A stretch of 64,000 bases of DNA, taken from NCBI RefSeq assembly GCF_010119545.1, contig NZ_JAAEAA010000010.1, forward strand, positions 1 through 64,000, given 5' to 3'. The translations under genes and the position numbers were made by a program. Under the pieces are notes generated by a model, which saw only the letters and a program-made list of their open reading frames with translations, made no database searches and was not told where the DNA came from. This stretch comes from Pontibacter fetidus (GTDB lineage Bacteria > Bacteroidota > Bacteroidia > Cytophagales > Hymenobacteraceae). Shown one piece after another: positions 34,786-44,330 of this stretch. Each line of letters begins with the position of its first letter. The stretch's first letter is position 1.

Positions 34786-35928
34786 ATGAAAGTTATAGTT
34801 ATTGGTGGTGGAATTGGTGGGTTGTGTGCCGCTATTGCACTGCAGAAGCAAGGTATAGAGACCCTGGTTTACGAAGCGGCACCAGAACTAAAACCAGTTG
34901 GGGCGGGTGTGGGGCTGGCAGCTAACGCCATGCAAGGTCTTGCAAGGCTGGGAGTGGCTGATGCCGTAATTGCCCGGGGCAAAGAACTGGAAGCGCTTAC
35001 TATATTTGATGAACACGACAACATCATCACCAACCAGGACACGCGCCTGCTTAGCCGCAAGTATGGCATCAGCAACTTCGTAATTCACCGTGCTGATTTG
35101 CACGATGTGCTGGCCCAACACCTGAAAGCCGGCACCTTATACCTGAACAAGCGCTGCCAAAATGTAAGTCAGCTAGGAGATAAAATCACTATTGATTTTG
35201 CAGACGGCGCCCAGGATTCAGCAGATTTGCTGATAGCTGCGGATGGTATAAATTCTATAATTCGGCAACAGTTGCTGCCACATAGCAAACCGCGTTATGC
35301 AGGCTATACTTGCTGGCGGGGCGTTATTCAAAACCCCGGGGTAGAACTTAATACCATGATCTCGGCGGAAACGTGGGCTCCGCAGGGTAGGGTTGGTATG
35401 GCGCCGCTTCCAGGTAATCGCATTTACTGGTATGCCTGCATTAACGCACCGGAGCAGAGCGAACAAATGCGACACATGACACCCACACAACTCGCCAAAC
35501 ATTTTACCGGGGTGCACGCGCCCGTACAACTGGTTTTAGCTGCCACCAAGCCCGAAGAACTTATCTGGGGTGATATTAACGACCTTAAACCGCTGAAAAA
35601 GTTTGTATACAACCGTATAGTTTTACTGGGCGATGCGGCACATGCTACCACGCCTAACATGGGGCAGGGGGCGTGCCAGGCAATAGAAGATGCGGTAGTT
35701 CTGGGGCAGTGCCTGGAGCAAAAACCAACTATAGCTGAAGCGCTGGCTAGTTACGAAAAACGCAGGCTTGCCCGTACAGCTAAAGTTGTCCGGTTGTCGC
35801 GGATGCTGGGGTGGGTATCGCAGTGGGAAAATCCGTTGCTTATTAAGGCGCGAAATGCCATTTTCAGGGCTACGCCGGCTTTTGTAACGCAGCACCAGAT
35901 GGAAGACCTGTACCGCGTAGACTTTTAG
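34786..35928 (+). CDS. FAD-dependent monooxygenase
   Basis: 380 residues. N-terminal FAD Rossmann motif GGGIGGLCAAIALQKQGIETLVYE, the DG motif LLIAADGINSIIRQ around residue 150, and the second FAD-binding motif LLGDAAHATTPNMGQGACQAIEDA around 285. This is a class A flavoprotein hydroxylase of the zeaxanthin-epoxidase / salicylate-hydroxylase type. It is soluble and single-component; the substrate cannot be told. A lipoprotein gene follows 49 bp later. Confidence 0.88.
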   Translation: MKVIVIGGGIGGLCAAIALQKQGIETLVYEAAPELKPVGAGVGLAANAMQGLARLGVADAVIARGKELEALTIFDEHDNIITNQDTRLLSRKYGISNFVIHRADLHDVLAQHLKAGTLYLNKRCQNVSQLGDKITIDFADGAQDSADLLIAADGINSIIRQQLLPHSKPRYAGYTCWRGVIQNPGVELNTMISAETWAPQGRVGMAPLPGNRIYWYACINAPEQSEQMRHMTPTQLAKHFTGVHAPVQLVLAATKPEELIWGDINDLKPLKKFVYNRIVLLGDAAHATTPNMGQGACQAIEDAVVLGQCLEQKPTIAEALASYEKRRLARTAKVVRLSRMLGWVSQWENPLLIKARNAIFRATPAFVTQHQMEDLYRVDF

Positions 35929-35977
35929 AATAACCTGAAATTACTTTACCTTCGCTTTATACTTTCTGATAATCGAC

Positions 35978-36484
35978 ATGAAAAATACCTTACTGCTTAT
36001 ACTTGCTTTTTTTGCGCTAACTGCCTGCTCCGATACCAACAACAAGCTACTGGACAAGCTGCAAACGGCCGTTAAAAAGGAGCCCGGTAAGGCAGGCTAT
36101 ACTCAAGTAAAACTCGAGAGTATAACCGATTTTGAGTGGGACACGCTATATTATTTTGCCGGCCAGGTTAGCCCCGAAGAAATAAATGACCAGATCGGTA
36201 TTAAGTGGGATGGCGGTAAAATTCCGGGTGGCCACGACAGGCTTATTTTTGTGAAGGATAATAAAGTAGTAAGTTTTGTGGATTATGACCTGAGTGAGTT
36301 TCCGTTGCAGGTTTTCGGGTGCAACACCGACCAATGGATTTACCCTCGTAACCGAAGCATGTTTGCCGCTTTTAAGTACTGCCAGGGCGAAAAAGAAGTA
36401 TATGCCTTTATTCCTGAGCCTTGCTACGACAACATTAAGGAACTGCAGCAAAACAAGTGTACCGAGGTTAAGAAAGCAGAATAG
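35978..36484 (+). CDS. Hypothetical lipoprotein
   Basis: 168 residues. Signal peptide with lipobox ALTAC (Cys at about 17). The mature part is not recognised: a mixed alpha/beta pattern (LESITDFEWDTLYYF, DRLIFVKDNKVVSFVDYDLSEFP) and two late cysteines that could pair. It ends 3 bp before the stop of the convergent GNAT gene, with no terminator visible between them. Confidence 0.72.
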   Translation: MKNTLLLILAFFALTACSDTNNKLLDKLQTAVKKEPGKAGYTQVKLESITDFEWDTLYYFAGQVSPEEINDQIGIKWDGGKIPGGHDRLIFVKDNKVVSFVDYDLSEFPLQVFGCNTDQWIYPRNRSMFAAFKYCQGEKEVYAFIPEPCYDNIKELQQNKCTEVKKAE

Positions 36485-36487
36485 ATG

Positions 36488-37021
36488 CTATTTTATAGTT
36501 GCCTGCGTAACTGGTTTTGGTAACTTCCAACGGATCAGTTCGGCATCGGAACTGACCTGTTGCATACCAAGTCTCTCCAATACCCTCGCCGAAGCCACAT
36601 TAGCTAACAAGCACCGGGCAGTAACAGCTTTTACGTTTGTTTGCTGAAAAGCCCAGTTTACCAGGCCTTGCGCTACCTCTAAACCATAGCCGTTTTTCTG
36701 CGCCTGTGTTATAATTGCATAGCCTAAATCCACTTCACCTTCCGTGTTAGGTAAACCTTTAAAACCGGCATCGCCAATTACGGTCATGCTGTGCCGGTGC
36801 ACCACCATATACGACTCAAAACCGTTCGGCTCCGGTACTTTTTCCAGGTTGTGGATGATCTTCGGGAAGGTGTCAATGGCTTCTTGGTCGGGCCAATAAG
36901 GAGTAAGCTGCAAACCAAGCTGTTGAAGTATACTTGTATCTCCAGCCATCAGTGTTTTGGTAATCTCCAGCGTGAAGGGGATAAGTATAAGCCTGATAGT
37001 ATGGATGGGCTGAGCTTTCAT
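36488..37021 (-). CDS. GNAT-family N-acetyltransferase (RimJ/RimL-type)
   Basis: 177 residues with the acetyl-CoA fold: TIRLILIPFTLE at the start, EVDLGYAIITQAQKNGYGLEVAQGLVNWAFQ with the pyrophosphate-binding region (QKNGYGLE, a Q/R-x-x-G-x-G/A-like loop), and the late CLLANVASARVLERLGMQ motif. The family acetylates ribosomal-protein N-termini, amino groups or small molecules; the substrate is unknown. Convergent with the lipoprotein gene; the next minus-strand gene is upstream after 47 bp. Confidence 0.87.
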   Translation of the reverse strand: MKAQPIHTIRLILIPFTLEITKTLMAGDTSILQQLGLQLTPYWPDQEAIDTFPKIIHNLEKVPEPNGFESYMVVHRHSMTVIGDAGFKGLPNTEGEVDLGYAIITQAQKNGYGLEVAQGLVNWAFQQTNVKAVTARCLLANVASARVLERLGMQQVSSDAELIRWKLPKPVTQATIK

Positions 37022-37068
37022 GTAAGCTGCTGTGTACTGTTTACAATCTCAAACTATAGCAGTTTAAC

Positions 37069-37746
37069 TTAAGAGCAACTATAGTAAGTTAGGGTAGTGG
37101 TTTTGCCTGTGTTGTTGATCTTAGCATCTTGAACGGCATCAGCACCAATCATCATACGCGAGATCAGCCAGTACGCCTCATTAAACGAGAGGTTGAAAGT
37201 ATACGTCACATTCGGGCAGCCGTCATAAACAGTAACTTCCTCAGTAAGGCCTTCCGGATAGGTTTTGATCACAGTCTCATAAGCAACTTTGTGCCCTTGC
37301 TCCATTTTGGTTTTCGGGATGGTTACCGATGTAGGTTTCCCAAATGTAGCAGTGTAATAGGCATCTTCCTGGTAATCGCTTAACGCCAGCCCTTTATACT
37401 TAGAAAGCATTCCGTCGAAAACAAAACCTGTAGTGTTGCCAGCTTTTACTTTTACCCAATGCCCGGTAAGCAGCAACGTGCCTTCGTTAAAATCTGAAAC
37501 TTTTATTTGCAGGGGTTTAGCAACGGCAGTATCGTCAACTATAGTTACCGGTGTGGTGTAGCCTAGAGTTGTAATTGCAGGAGCTTCTAAGTTAGGTTGT
37601 ATTCTGATTTTTAGTCCGGAGGTAGGCGCTACAAACAGCTTGTCGCCGGTTTTATAGTTTTCAGCTGCTAAAACTAACTGGGGTATGCTTACTGCAAAAA
37701 GGAAAACGAGCAGTGCTAGGCGGGTAAGGGCATTAAGTTGTTTCAT
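37069..37746 (-). CDS. Exported protein with SH3-like domain
   Basis: 225 residues. Cleavable signal peptide to about 28 (PQLVLAAE). An SH3b-like region at about 32-115 (DKLFVAPTSGLKIRIQPNLEAPAITTLGYTTPVTIVDD...GHWVKVKAGNTTGFVFDG) has the pattern of cell-wall-binding SH3 domains. The C-terminal region (about 120-225) is not recognised and contains two Cys (DGCPNVTYTF and the last residues YYSCS). It is presumably periplasmic. Same strand as the GNAT gene downstream. Confidence 0.72.
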   Translation of the reverse strand: MKQLNALTRLALLVFLFAVSIPQLVLAAENYKTGDKLFVAPTSGLKIRIQPNLEAPAITTLGYTTPVTIVDDTAVAKPLQIKVSDFNEGTLLLTGHWVKVKAGNTTGFVFDGMLSKYKGLALSDYQEDAYYTATFGKPTSVTIPKTKMEQGHKVAYETVIKTYPEGLTEEVTVYDGCPNVTYTFNLSFNEAYWLISRMMIGADAVQDAKINNTGKTTTLTYYSCS

Positions 37747-37833
37747 AAAGTATAGGTTTATATAGCGGTCTCAAGATACAAATTCTTCTGACTGATAGGT
37801 AGAAGTGCTTTATACTTTATGGCATAACATAAA

Positions 37834-37859
37834 AAATGGGGACCCGAAAGCCCCCATTT
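37834..37859 (-). terminator. Terminator of asd
   Basis: AAATGGGG (37834-37841) pairs with CCCCATTT (37852-37859); the A run from 37831 gives a T tract on the minus strand. Confidence 0.75.
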
Positions 37860-37887
37860 ATAAGTGTATACTTTATAATGCAGCAAT

Positions 37888-38877
37888 CTACACTAATTCA
37901 TTTTTTACCAAATATTCAGCAATTTGCACGGCATTAGTAGCAGCGCCTTTGCGCAGGTTATCGGCTACAATCCACATATTTACGGTGCGTGGCTGTGTTT
38001 CGTCTAAGCGTATGCGGCCAACCAGTACTTCGTCTTTGCCGTGGGCATCTTTGGGCATCGGATACTGCAGATTTTTTACGTCATCTACCACTTTCACACC
38101 TTCGGTCTGGCCTAAAATGCGGTAAACTTCATCCAGCGTAAAGTCCTTCTCAAACTCCACGTTCACCGACTCCGAGTGGCCGCCCATAACCGGAATGCGC
38201 ACTGCGGTAGCAGTAACCCGGATCGAGTCGTCGCCCATGATCTTCTTGGTCTCGAGGATCATTTTCATCTCCTCTTTGGTATAGCCATTATCGGTAAACA
38301 CGTCAATATGCGGCAACACATTCAAGTCGATCTGGTACGGATAAGCTTTTTCGCCTTCTTTGCCTTCGCGCTCGTTCATTAGTTGCTCCACTGCCTTCAC
38401 GCCGGTACCTGTTACCGACTGGTAGGTGCTTACAACTATACGCTTTGCCTGTAGTTCTTCGTGCAGTTTGTTCAGAGCCACTACCATTTGTATCGTAGAG
38501 CAGTTTGGGTTCGCGATGATCTTATCTTCTTTGGTCAGTTCTTTGGCGTTAATTTCCGGTACTACCAGCTTTTTGGTAGGGTCCATGCGCCACGCCGACG
38601 AGTTATCCACGACAACGGTACCTACTTCGGCAAATTTTGGGGCCCACTCCGTAGAGGTGCTTCCGCCAGCCGAGAAAATGGCAATTTGCGGGGCAGCCGC
38701 GATCGCGTCCTGCATCCCGATAACCTTTATCTGTTTACCCTTAAACTCCATCTGTTTACCAACAGATCTCTCAGAAGCAACCAACATCAACTCTGTTACC
38801 GGGAAGTCGCGCTCCGCCAGTACTTTCAAAATTTCGCCGCCTACCAATCCGGTGGCGCCTACTACTGCTACTTTCAT
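37888..38877 (-). CDS. asd: Aspartate-semialdehyde dehydrogenase
   Basis: 329 residues. Reduces aspartyl phosphate to aspartate semialdehyde with NADPH, on the path to lysine, diaminopimelate, threonine and methionine. N-terminal GATGLVGGEILKVL nucleotide-binding loop, active-site Cys126 in NPNCSTIQ, and substrate-binding residues in the VPVMGGHSESVNVEF-type region (RIPVMGGHSESV). Monocistronic, with a terminator at 37834-37859 and a repeat-filled upstream gap. Confidence 0.96.
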   Translation of the reverse strand: MKVAVVGATGLVGGEILKVLAERDFPVTELMLVASERSVGKQMEFKGKQIKVIGMQDAIAAAPQIAIFSAGGSTSTEWAPKFAEVGTVVVDNSSAWRMDPTKKLVVPEINAKELTKEDKIIANPNCSTIQMVVALNKLHEELQAKRIVVSTYQSVTGTGVKAVEQLMNEREGKEGEKAYPYQIDLNVLPHIDVFTDNGYTKEEMKMILETKKIMGDDSIRVTATAVRIPVMGGHSESVNVEFEKDFTLDEVYRILGQTEGVKVVDDVKNLQYPMPKDAHGKDEVLVGRIRLDETQPRTVNMWIVADNLRKGAATNAVQIAEYLVKNELV

Positions 38878-38939
38878 TTAGAGTATGTATTTAATTGTTT
38901 AATGCTCTTATTGTTAGGGGTTAATTGCTGATCGTTAAA

Positions 38940-39045
38940 TTGTCCGAATCAGAATTTTCAGGATTAAAGGATGAACAGGATTTCTAACTTCCAAACTTTC
39001 TAACTTCCAAACTTTCTAACTTCTCAACTCTCTAACTGTCTTAAC
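38940..39045. repeat. AATCCTG-type unit followed by AACTTTCTAACTTCC array
   Basis: 38940-38981 is a degenerate plus-strand copy of the 44-bp repeat (TTGTCCGAATCAG start, AGGATT steps). It runs directly into four or five AACTTTCTAACTTCC-type units (38981-39045). The block at 18965-19127 has the same two parts in the same relative order on the other strand. The rest of the 38878-39187 gap shows no gene. Confidence 0.75.
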
Positions 39046-39187
39046 TAACCAATCTGCCTCCCGTAATAGTTCTGAAACTATAAAAATGGTTAGGAGCCCT
39101 ACCTTGCAGCGTGCAAAGCCCCTGCAGGCATCTTAATCATGCAGTTGCGGCTGCAAATTACGTAAGTTTTTACCACAATTTCTGTGC

Positions 39188-41770
39188 ATGAAACAAACTT
39201 TACTTATTCTGTTTCTGGTGTTTCCGTTCATGGCGCTGGCCCAGTTACAAGAGAGTTTCTCGGATGGCAACTTTACCCAAAACCCCACCTGGACCGGCGA
39301 TGTAACCAGTTTTATAGTTAATACCCAAAGCCGGTTGCAAAGTAACGGGCCGGCCGTAACCGGAACCACGCTACAACTTGTAACGCCGTCGCAGGCTATA
39401 GTTGGCACCACCTGGGAATTTTGGGCAAACCTGAAACTGGCCACATCAGCTACCAACTATACCGATGTTTATCTGGTTGCCGACAAGCAGGACCTGAATG
39501 CAGCAGACCTGAACGGCTATTTTGTGCGCATCGGCAACACCACCGACGACGTGAGCCTGTACCGCAAAGATGCCGGCAAATCATCCGTTATACTTATAAA
39601 TGGCCAGGACAATACCATTAACAGCACAGATAACGTGGTGCGTGTACGCGTAACCCGAAGTGTAAACTATGAATGGCAGCTAAGTATAGATGTTACCGGC
39701 ACAGGCCAGAGTTATGTTAGTCAGGGCGTGGCTACTGATGCAACGCATAAAAGCTCCGGCTATTTTGGGGTAGTGCTAAAGTATACATCTGCTAACAGTA
39801 AAAACTTTTACTTCGATGATTTTACTATAGTGGATGCCCAGCCGCCGGTGCTGGAAGAACTGCAAACTAAAACCCCGCAAGAGCTGATACTTACATTTAA
39901 CGAGCCTTTACAACCAGCAGCAGCGCAAACTATAGCCAACTATACCTTAAACGGAAACATAAAACCAACTATAGCCGAGCTGCAAAGCCCAACTACCCTG
40001 CGGCTTGTGTTCGGCCAGAATTTTAAGACAGGCAGCAATACTGTAACGATAGCTAACCTGCAGGACCTGTATGGAAATGTACTAAACAGCCCGACCACGC
40101 GTAACTTTACCTTTGTGCCGCCGGCAGTGCTGCCTAACTATAACGAACTTATTATTACCGAAATAATGGCCGACGAAACGCCTGCAGTTGGCTTACCCGC
40201 TCAGGAATACATCGAAATCTACAACCCTACCGAAAAAGTGCTTTCGTTGAAAGGTATTAAATTGTCGGATGCTACTGCAACTACTACGTTGCCGGATGTA
40301 CAGCTTTTGCCCAGCGAATATGCGGTAGTGGTGCCTACTACGCAGGCCGCGAACTTTACACCGTTTGGCAAGGTAATCGGCATCAGTAATTTTCCGGGGC
40401 TAAACAACAGTGGCGAACTTTTGCAATTGCGCAGGCCCGATGGCAAACTGATTTATGCGGTAAACTATAGCGATGCCTGGTATAAAGACGCAGCTAAGCG
40501 CGAAGGTGGCTGGAGCCTGGAAATGATTGACGTGACCAACCCCTGTGCCGGTGCCGGAAACTGGACCGCATCTAAAGACCCCAAAGGCGGCACACCAGCA
40601 CAGCCTAACTCTGTAGCAGCCGCAAACCCCGATAATATCCCGCCAACTATAGTTAATGCCACCGCCATTTCAGCCACACAGGTTTTAGTCCGCTTTAACG
40701 AACGGCTCGATAGCACACAGGCTGCAACAATTACCAACTATGGCATCAGTCCAACTATAGCTGTAAGCAACGCAGAGGTACAGGGGCCGCTTTATACGGA
40801 AGTTATACTTACGTTCAGCGCTCCCTTGCAAGAAAAGCAGCTTTACACCTTAACGGCTACCAACTTAACAGACTGCTCCGGTAACCTCAACAGTCAACCG
40901 CAAACTATAACCTTTGCTTTGCCATCCCTCCCCGAGCCCGGCGATGTGGTTATCAACGAAGTGCTCTTTAATCCGCGGCCTAACGGTGTGGATTTTGTAG
41001 AACTGGTAAACCGCAGCAACAAATACATCGACCTGAAAAACTGGCAGCTGGCCAACACCAGTGGCGACACTATCAGCAACCTTAAAACAATAACTATAGC
41101 AAACTACGTGTTGGCGCCTGGGCAATATGTAGTGCTCACATCCAACCCCGAAAACATAAAAACCAACTACCCGGCAGCTAACACCAATGCTTTTCTGAAA
41201 ATGGCCAGCCTGCCCAGCTACCCCGACGATGCCGGAACTATAGTTGTGTTGCAGCCCAATGGTAAGGTAGCCGACAGGTTCAGCTATAGTTCAGAGATGC
41301 ATTTTGCGTTGCTGGATGATGTAAATGGCGTGTCGCTGGAGCGCATTAGGTTAGATGGCGAAACCATGGCTAATAATTTCCATTCAGCGGCAACTACAGT
41401 TTTTGCAACGCCTAGCTACAAAAATTCGCAGTCGCAGGAGGGTATGGCAACGGCGCAGGTATTTGAAATAGAGCCACAGGTTTTCTCCCCGGATGGCGAC
41501 GGGATCGACGATTTTACCACCATCAACTATAACACCAGCCAAACGGGCTTAACAGCTAACATCACAATTTATGACGCGCAGGGCCGCGAAGTACATAAAC
41601 TGGTGCGTAACGAATTGCTGGCTGCTAACGGTTATTTCCGGTGGGATGGCCTGAAACAGGACGGCTCGAAAGCAACGATAGGGTATTATGTTTTCTATAT
41701 CGAGCTATTCGGGCTAAATGGCGAGAAAAGTGAGTTTAAAGAAAAAGTGGTTGTGGGAGGGAGGCTGTAA
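39188..41770 (+). CDS. Secreted lamin-tail-domain protein with FlgD-like C-terminus
   Basis: 860 residues. Signal peptide to about 18 (FMALAQ). Then a concanavalin-like region (about 25-210), Ig-like SbsA-type domains (PPVLEELQTKTPQELILTFNEPLQ at about 217; a second at about 480), and two lamin-tail domains (NELIITEIMADETPAVGLPAQEYIEIYNP at about 320; DVVINEVLFNPRPNGVDFVELVN at about 580). The end, FSPDGDGIDDFTTINYN...YYVFYIELFGLNGE, resembles the FlgD-like / gliding-type C-terminal domain used by type IX secretion cargo. Probably exported to the surface. Unusually rich in CTATAG motifs, many encoding Thr-Ile-Val/Ala. Confidence 0.82.
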   Translation: MKQTLLILFLVFPFMALAQLQESFSDGNFTQNPTWTGDVTSFIVNTQSRLQSNGPAVTGTTLQLVTPSQAIVGTTWEFWANLKLATSATNYTDVYLVADKQDLNAADLNGYFVRIGNTTDDVSLYRKDAGKSSVILINGQDNTINSTDNVVRVRVTRSVNYEWQLSIDVTGTGQSYVSQGVATDATHKSSGYFGVVLKYTSANSKNFYFDDFTIVDAQPPVLEELQTKTPQELILTFNEPLQPAAAQTIANYTLNGNIKPTIAELQSPTTLRLVFGQNFKTGSNTVTIANLQDLYGNVLNSPTTRNFTFVPPAVLPNYNELIITEIMADETPAVGLPAQEYIEIYNPTEKVLSLKGIKLSDATATTTLPDVQLLPSEYAVVVPTTQAANFTPFGKVIGISNFPGLNNSGELLQLRRPDGKLIYAVNYSDAWYKDAAKREGGWSLEMIDVTNPCAGAGNWTASKDPKGGTPAQPNSVAAANPDNIPPTIVNATAISATQVLVRFNERLDSTQAATITNYGISPTIAVSNAEVQGPLYTEVILTFSAPLQEKQLYTLTATNLTDCSGNLNSQPQTITFALPSLPEPGDVVINEVLFNPRPNGVDFVELVNRSNKYIDLKNWQLANTSGDTISNLKTITIANYVLAPGQYVVLTSNPENIKTNYPAANTNAFLKMASLPSYPDDAGTIVVLQPNGKVADRFSYSSEMHFALLDDVNGVSLERIRLDGETMANNFHSAATTVFATPSYKNSQSQEGMATAQVFEIEPQVFSPDGDGIDDFTTINYNTSQTGLTANITIYDAQGREVHKLVRNELLAANGYFRWDGLKQDGSKATIGYYVFYIELFGLNGEKSEFKEKVVVGGRL

Positions 41771-41792
41771 TCCTGAACTGCAGTTTCCCTGA

Positions 41793-41873
41793 ACCTCACA
41801 GCGTTTTTCAGACCTGTGAGTGTTTGATTTCTAAGCTATAAAGACGTGCACAGGTTTAAAAACACTGTGAGGT
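41793..41873. repeat. Inverted repeat ACCTCACAG…CTGTGAGGT
   Basis: Arm 41793-41818 and arm 41849-41873 are inverted copies of an ACCTCACAG-GTTTTT-ACCTGTG unit with a few mismatches. The left arm can also fold on itself (CTCACAG/CTGTGAG). There is no T run, so it is probably a repeat element rather than a simple terminator. Confidence 0.65.
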
Positions 41874-41960
41874 CGATGCTATAATACTCAAACAAACCCT
41901 TAACTTGCACCGCTCTTTTTTCATAGTTCAGAATTATACTTTCTTAAGGCTTTTACTGTA

Positions 41961-42782
41961 GTGGAGAATATTGTGTACCTGTGCCTGTTTGCGTTTATGG
42001 CAGGCTTTATTGATTCGGTAGTGGGTGGGGGAGGCCTTATTCAGTTGCCAGCCTTGCTGGTGTTTTTGCCGGGTGTGCCGTTGCCAACCGCTTTTGGTAC
42101 GGGCAAGTTTGCTGGCATTGCGGGTACTACAGCCGCCATGGTAAAATATGTGCGCAGCGTTAAAATCAACTACTGGGCTATAGTTCCGGCAGCGGGCACT
42201 GCTTTTGTTTTCTCGTTTTTAGGGGCGCGTGCCCTTAGTCATATAGATGCCAACCTGCTAAAGCCGCTTATATTGGTGTTGCTTATACTTGTGGCAGTTT
42301 ATACGTTCATCAAAAAAGATTTCGGGAGCCTGCATGCGCCCAAGCTAACTGACAGCAAAGAGAAGCTTTACGGTTTGCTGATTGGTGCTGCTATTGGTTT
42401 TTACGATGGGTTTTTTGGGCCTGGCACCGGTAGTTTTCTCATCTTTATCTTTATCGGGCTTTTCGGTTTTAACTTTCTGGCAGCTTCGGCGGCGGCTAAG
42501 GTAGTAAACGTGGCTACTAATTTGTCGGCACTGGGGTACTTTATTTACAAAGGCCATGTACTTTACCAGGTAGCCATCCCGATGGCGGTTTGCAGCATTA
42601 TCGGCTCGCAACTTGGTACGCGCACGGCCCTTAAACGTGGGGTTGGCTTTGTGCGCGTTTTGTTCCTGATCGTGGTTACGGGCATTATCATCAAGTTTGC
42701 TTACGACACCTATGGCTCGGGCGGCTCCGATTTTAAAAAGCTAAGTGTTGCGGTGCAGGAGTTGGTTGGTTTTAAAAGCTGA
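41961..42782 (+). CDS. TauE/SafE (TSUP) family permease
   Basis: 273 residues with a GTG start. About eight hydrophobic helices in two repeats. The family signatures are GFIDSVVGGGGLIQLPALL in the first repeat and GFYDGFFGPGTGSFLIF in the second. TSUP proteins move sulfite, sulfonates or other organic anions across the inner membrane; the substrate here is unknown. Single gene between an inverted repeat and the helicase gene. Confidence 0.87.
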   Translation: MENIVYLCLFAFMAGFIDSVVGGGGLIQLPALLVFLPGVPLPTAFGTGKFAGIAGTTAAMVKYVRSVKINYWAIVPAAGTAFVFSFLGARALSHIDANLLKPLILVLLILVAVYTFIKKDFGSLHAPKLTDSKEKLYGLLIGAAIGFYDGFFGPGTGSFLIFIFIGLFGFNFLAASAAAKVVNVATNLSALGYFIYKGHVLYQVAIPMAVCSIIGSQLGTRTALKRGVGFVRVLFLIVVTGIIIKFAYDTYGSGGSDFKKLSVAVQELVGFKS

Positions 42783-42827
42783 AACCGGCCAGGGTAATTA
42801 ACAAAGCCAATAATCAGCAATTAACGC

Positions 42828-42835
42828 TACCTTTG
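42828..42835 (+). promoter_or_regulatory. -7 box TACCTTTG of the DEAD-box helicase
   Basis: Matches TAnnTTTG, 51 bases before the ATG at 42887. It overlaps the alternative upstream TTG start (42833) and so argues against that start. Confidence 0.55.
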
Positions 42836-42886
42836 CAGTTGCTTTCTGCCGTAAGTATAGGCAGTTGCCACGTAAAAACCATTTGC

Positions 42887-44152
42887 ATGAAGTTCGAAGA
42901 TTACCGCATATCCGACGAGATCAAAAAAAGCCTGGACAAACTGGGATTCAGAAAACCTACTGATATTCAGTTTAAAGCCATTCCGCCAATTATGAGAGGC
43001 GAGGATGTGCTGGCCATTGCCCAGACCGGTACCGGTAAAACAGCCGCTTTTGCCATTCCTATCTTAGATCATTTGCAGTTCAGTAAAAACCGCAAACGCG
43101 AAGATGGTATAAAATGCGTGGTAATGGTGCCCACCCGCGAACTGGCCATCCAGATAACCGAAGTGTTTGAAGAGATAGGCCGTGGCACGCGTGTAAAAAC
43201 ATTTTGCGTGTACGGTGGCGTAGAGCAAGGACCGCAGATAGCAAAACTACAGGATGGCATTGATATACTGGTAGCCACCCCAGGCCGCTTATTCGACCTG
43301 GTAAGCCAGGGCTATATACAACTGCATCGCGTAGAAGTGCTGGTGCTGGACGAAGCCGACCACATGTTGGACCTGGGTTTTATACATGACATCCGCCAAC
43401 TGATAACCAAACTGCCCCGCAACCGGCAGACGCTGTTTTTTTCGGCAACTATAGATGAGAAGATAAAAGAGCTTGCCTACTCGCTGGTAAACAAACCGGT
43501 TCGTATACAGATATCGCCTAAAGACCGTGTTTCTAAAAACGTAGACCATTCGGTAATGTACGTGGAGATGGATGACAAGCGCTTTTTCCTGGAGCGGATC
43601 GTGAACCAGAACCCGGATAAAAAGATACTGGTGTTTGTGCGTACCAAGGTGCGGGCCGAGCGCGTGTTGGCAGCCATGGAGCGCGTAGGCATAGAGGCCC
43701 TGAGCATACACGGCGGCAAAGAGCAGAAAGACCGCCTCGATGTGATGAAGAAATTCAAGAAAGGCGATGTAAAACTACTGATTGCAACTGATGTAAGTGC
43801 GCGCGGCATCGACATCCCGAACGTAGATTATGTTATTAACTACGATTTACCGGAACAACCTGAGAATTATGTGCACCGCGTGGGCCGTACAGGGCGTGGC
43901 ACAGCCAAAGGTATAGCCGTAAGTTTCTGTGCTCCCGAAGAAAAACCTATACTTGACGAGATACAGCAATACCTGACCAAAGAGATCAAAACCATCGAAG
44001 TTGAAGCCGAAGACTACGAGGCAACTATAGATTTTAGCGCCGCTGCCAAATACGATTGGAAAGCTTTGATGAAAGAAGCAGAGCAGGACGAGAAAGAAAT
44101 AAAAGCCGCTAAAAGCAAGAAAGCCCGCGCCAAAGCCAAGAAAAAGAAATAG
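42887..44152 (+). CDS. DEAD-box ATP-dependent RNA helicase
   Basis: 421 residues from the ATG at 42887 (MKFEDYRISDEIKKSL). Full motif set: Q motif (GFRKPTDIQ), I AQTGTGKT, Ia PTRELAIQ, Ib TPGRL, II DEAD, III SAT, IV LVFVRT, V ATDVSARGID, VI HRVGRTGR. It ends in a Lys/Ala-rich tail (SKKARAKAKKKK) likely to bind RNA. It is of the RhlE type and unwinds short RNA duplexes in ribosome assembly or RNA decay. Own promoter box and terminator. Confidence 0.94.
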   Translation: MKFEDYRISDEIKKSLDKLGFRKPTDIQFKAIPPIMRGEDVLAIAQTGTGKTAAFAIPILDHLQFSKNRKREDGIKCVVMVPTRELAIQITEVFEEIGRGTRVKTFCVYGGVEQGPQIAKLQDGIDILVATPGRLFDLVSQGYIQLHRVEVLVLDEADHMLDLGFIHDIRQLITKLPRNRQTLFFSATIDEKIKELAYSLVNKPVRIQISPKDRVSKNVDHSVMYVEMDDKRFFLERIVNQNPDKKILVFVRTKVRAERVLAAMERVGIEALSIHGGKEQKDRLDVMKKFKKGDVKLLIATDVSARGIDIPNVDYVINYDLPEQPENYVHRVGRTGRGTAKGIAVSFCAPEEKPILDEIQQYLTKEIKTIEVEAEDYEATIDFSAAAKYDWKALMKEAEQDEKEIKAAKSKKARAKAKKKK

Positions 44153-44168
44153 CACCATTGAATGTTTC

Positions 44169-44208
44169 AGCCGCTGTTTGGATTCTGTATCTGAACAGCG
44201 GCTTTTTT
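44169..44208 (+). terminator. Terminator of the helicase gene
   Basis: AGCCGCTGTT (44169-44178) pairs with AACAGCGGCT (44194-44203), followed by a T run. Confidence 0.88.
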
Positions 44209-44330
44209 GTGCCTGCTAAAGTATAAAACAGGCGGTTTTTTAGTACAATTTATAGTGGTATTATTTCCTGATATATATTGCACAACCTTGCATATAACTC
44301 GTATAACATAGTATAAACGAATGTATAAAT

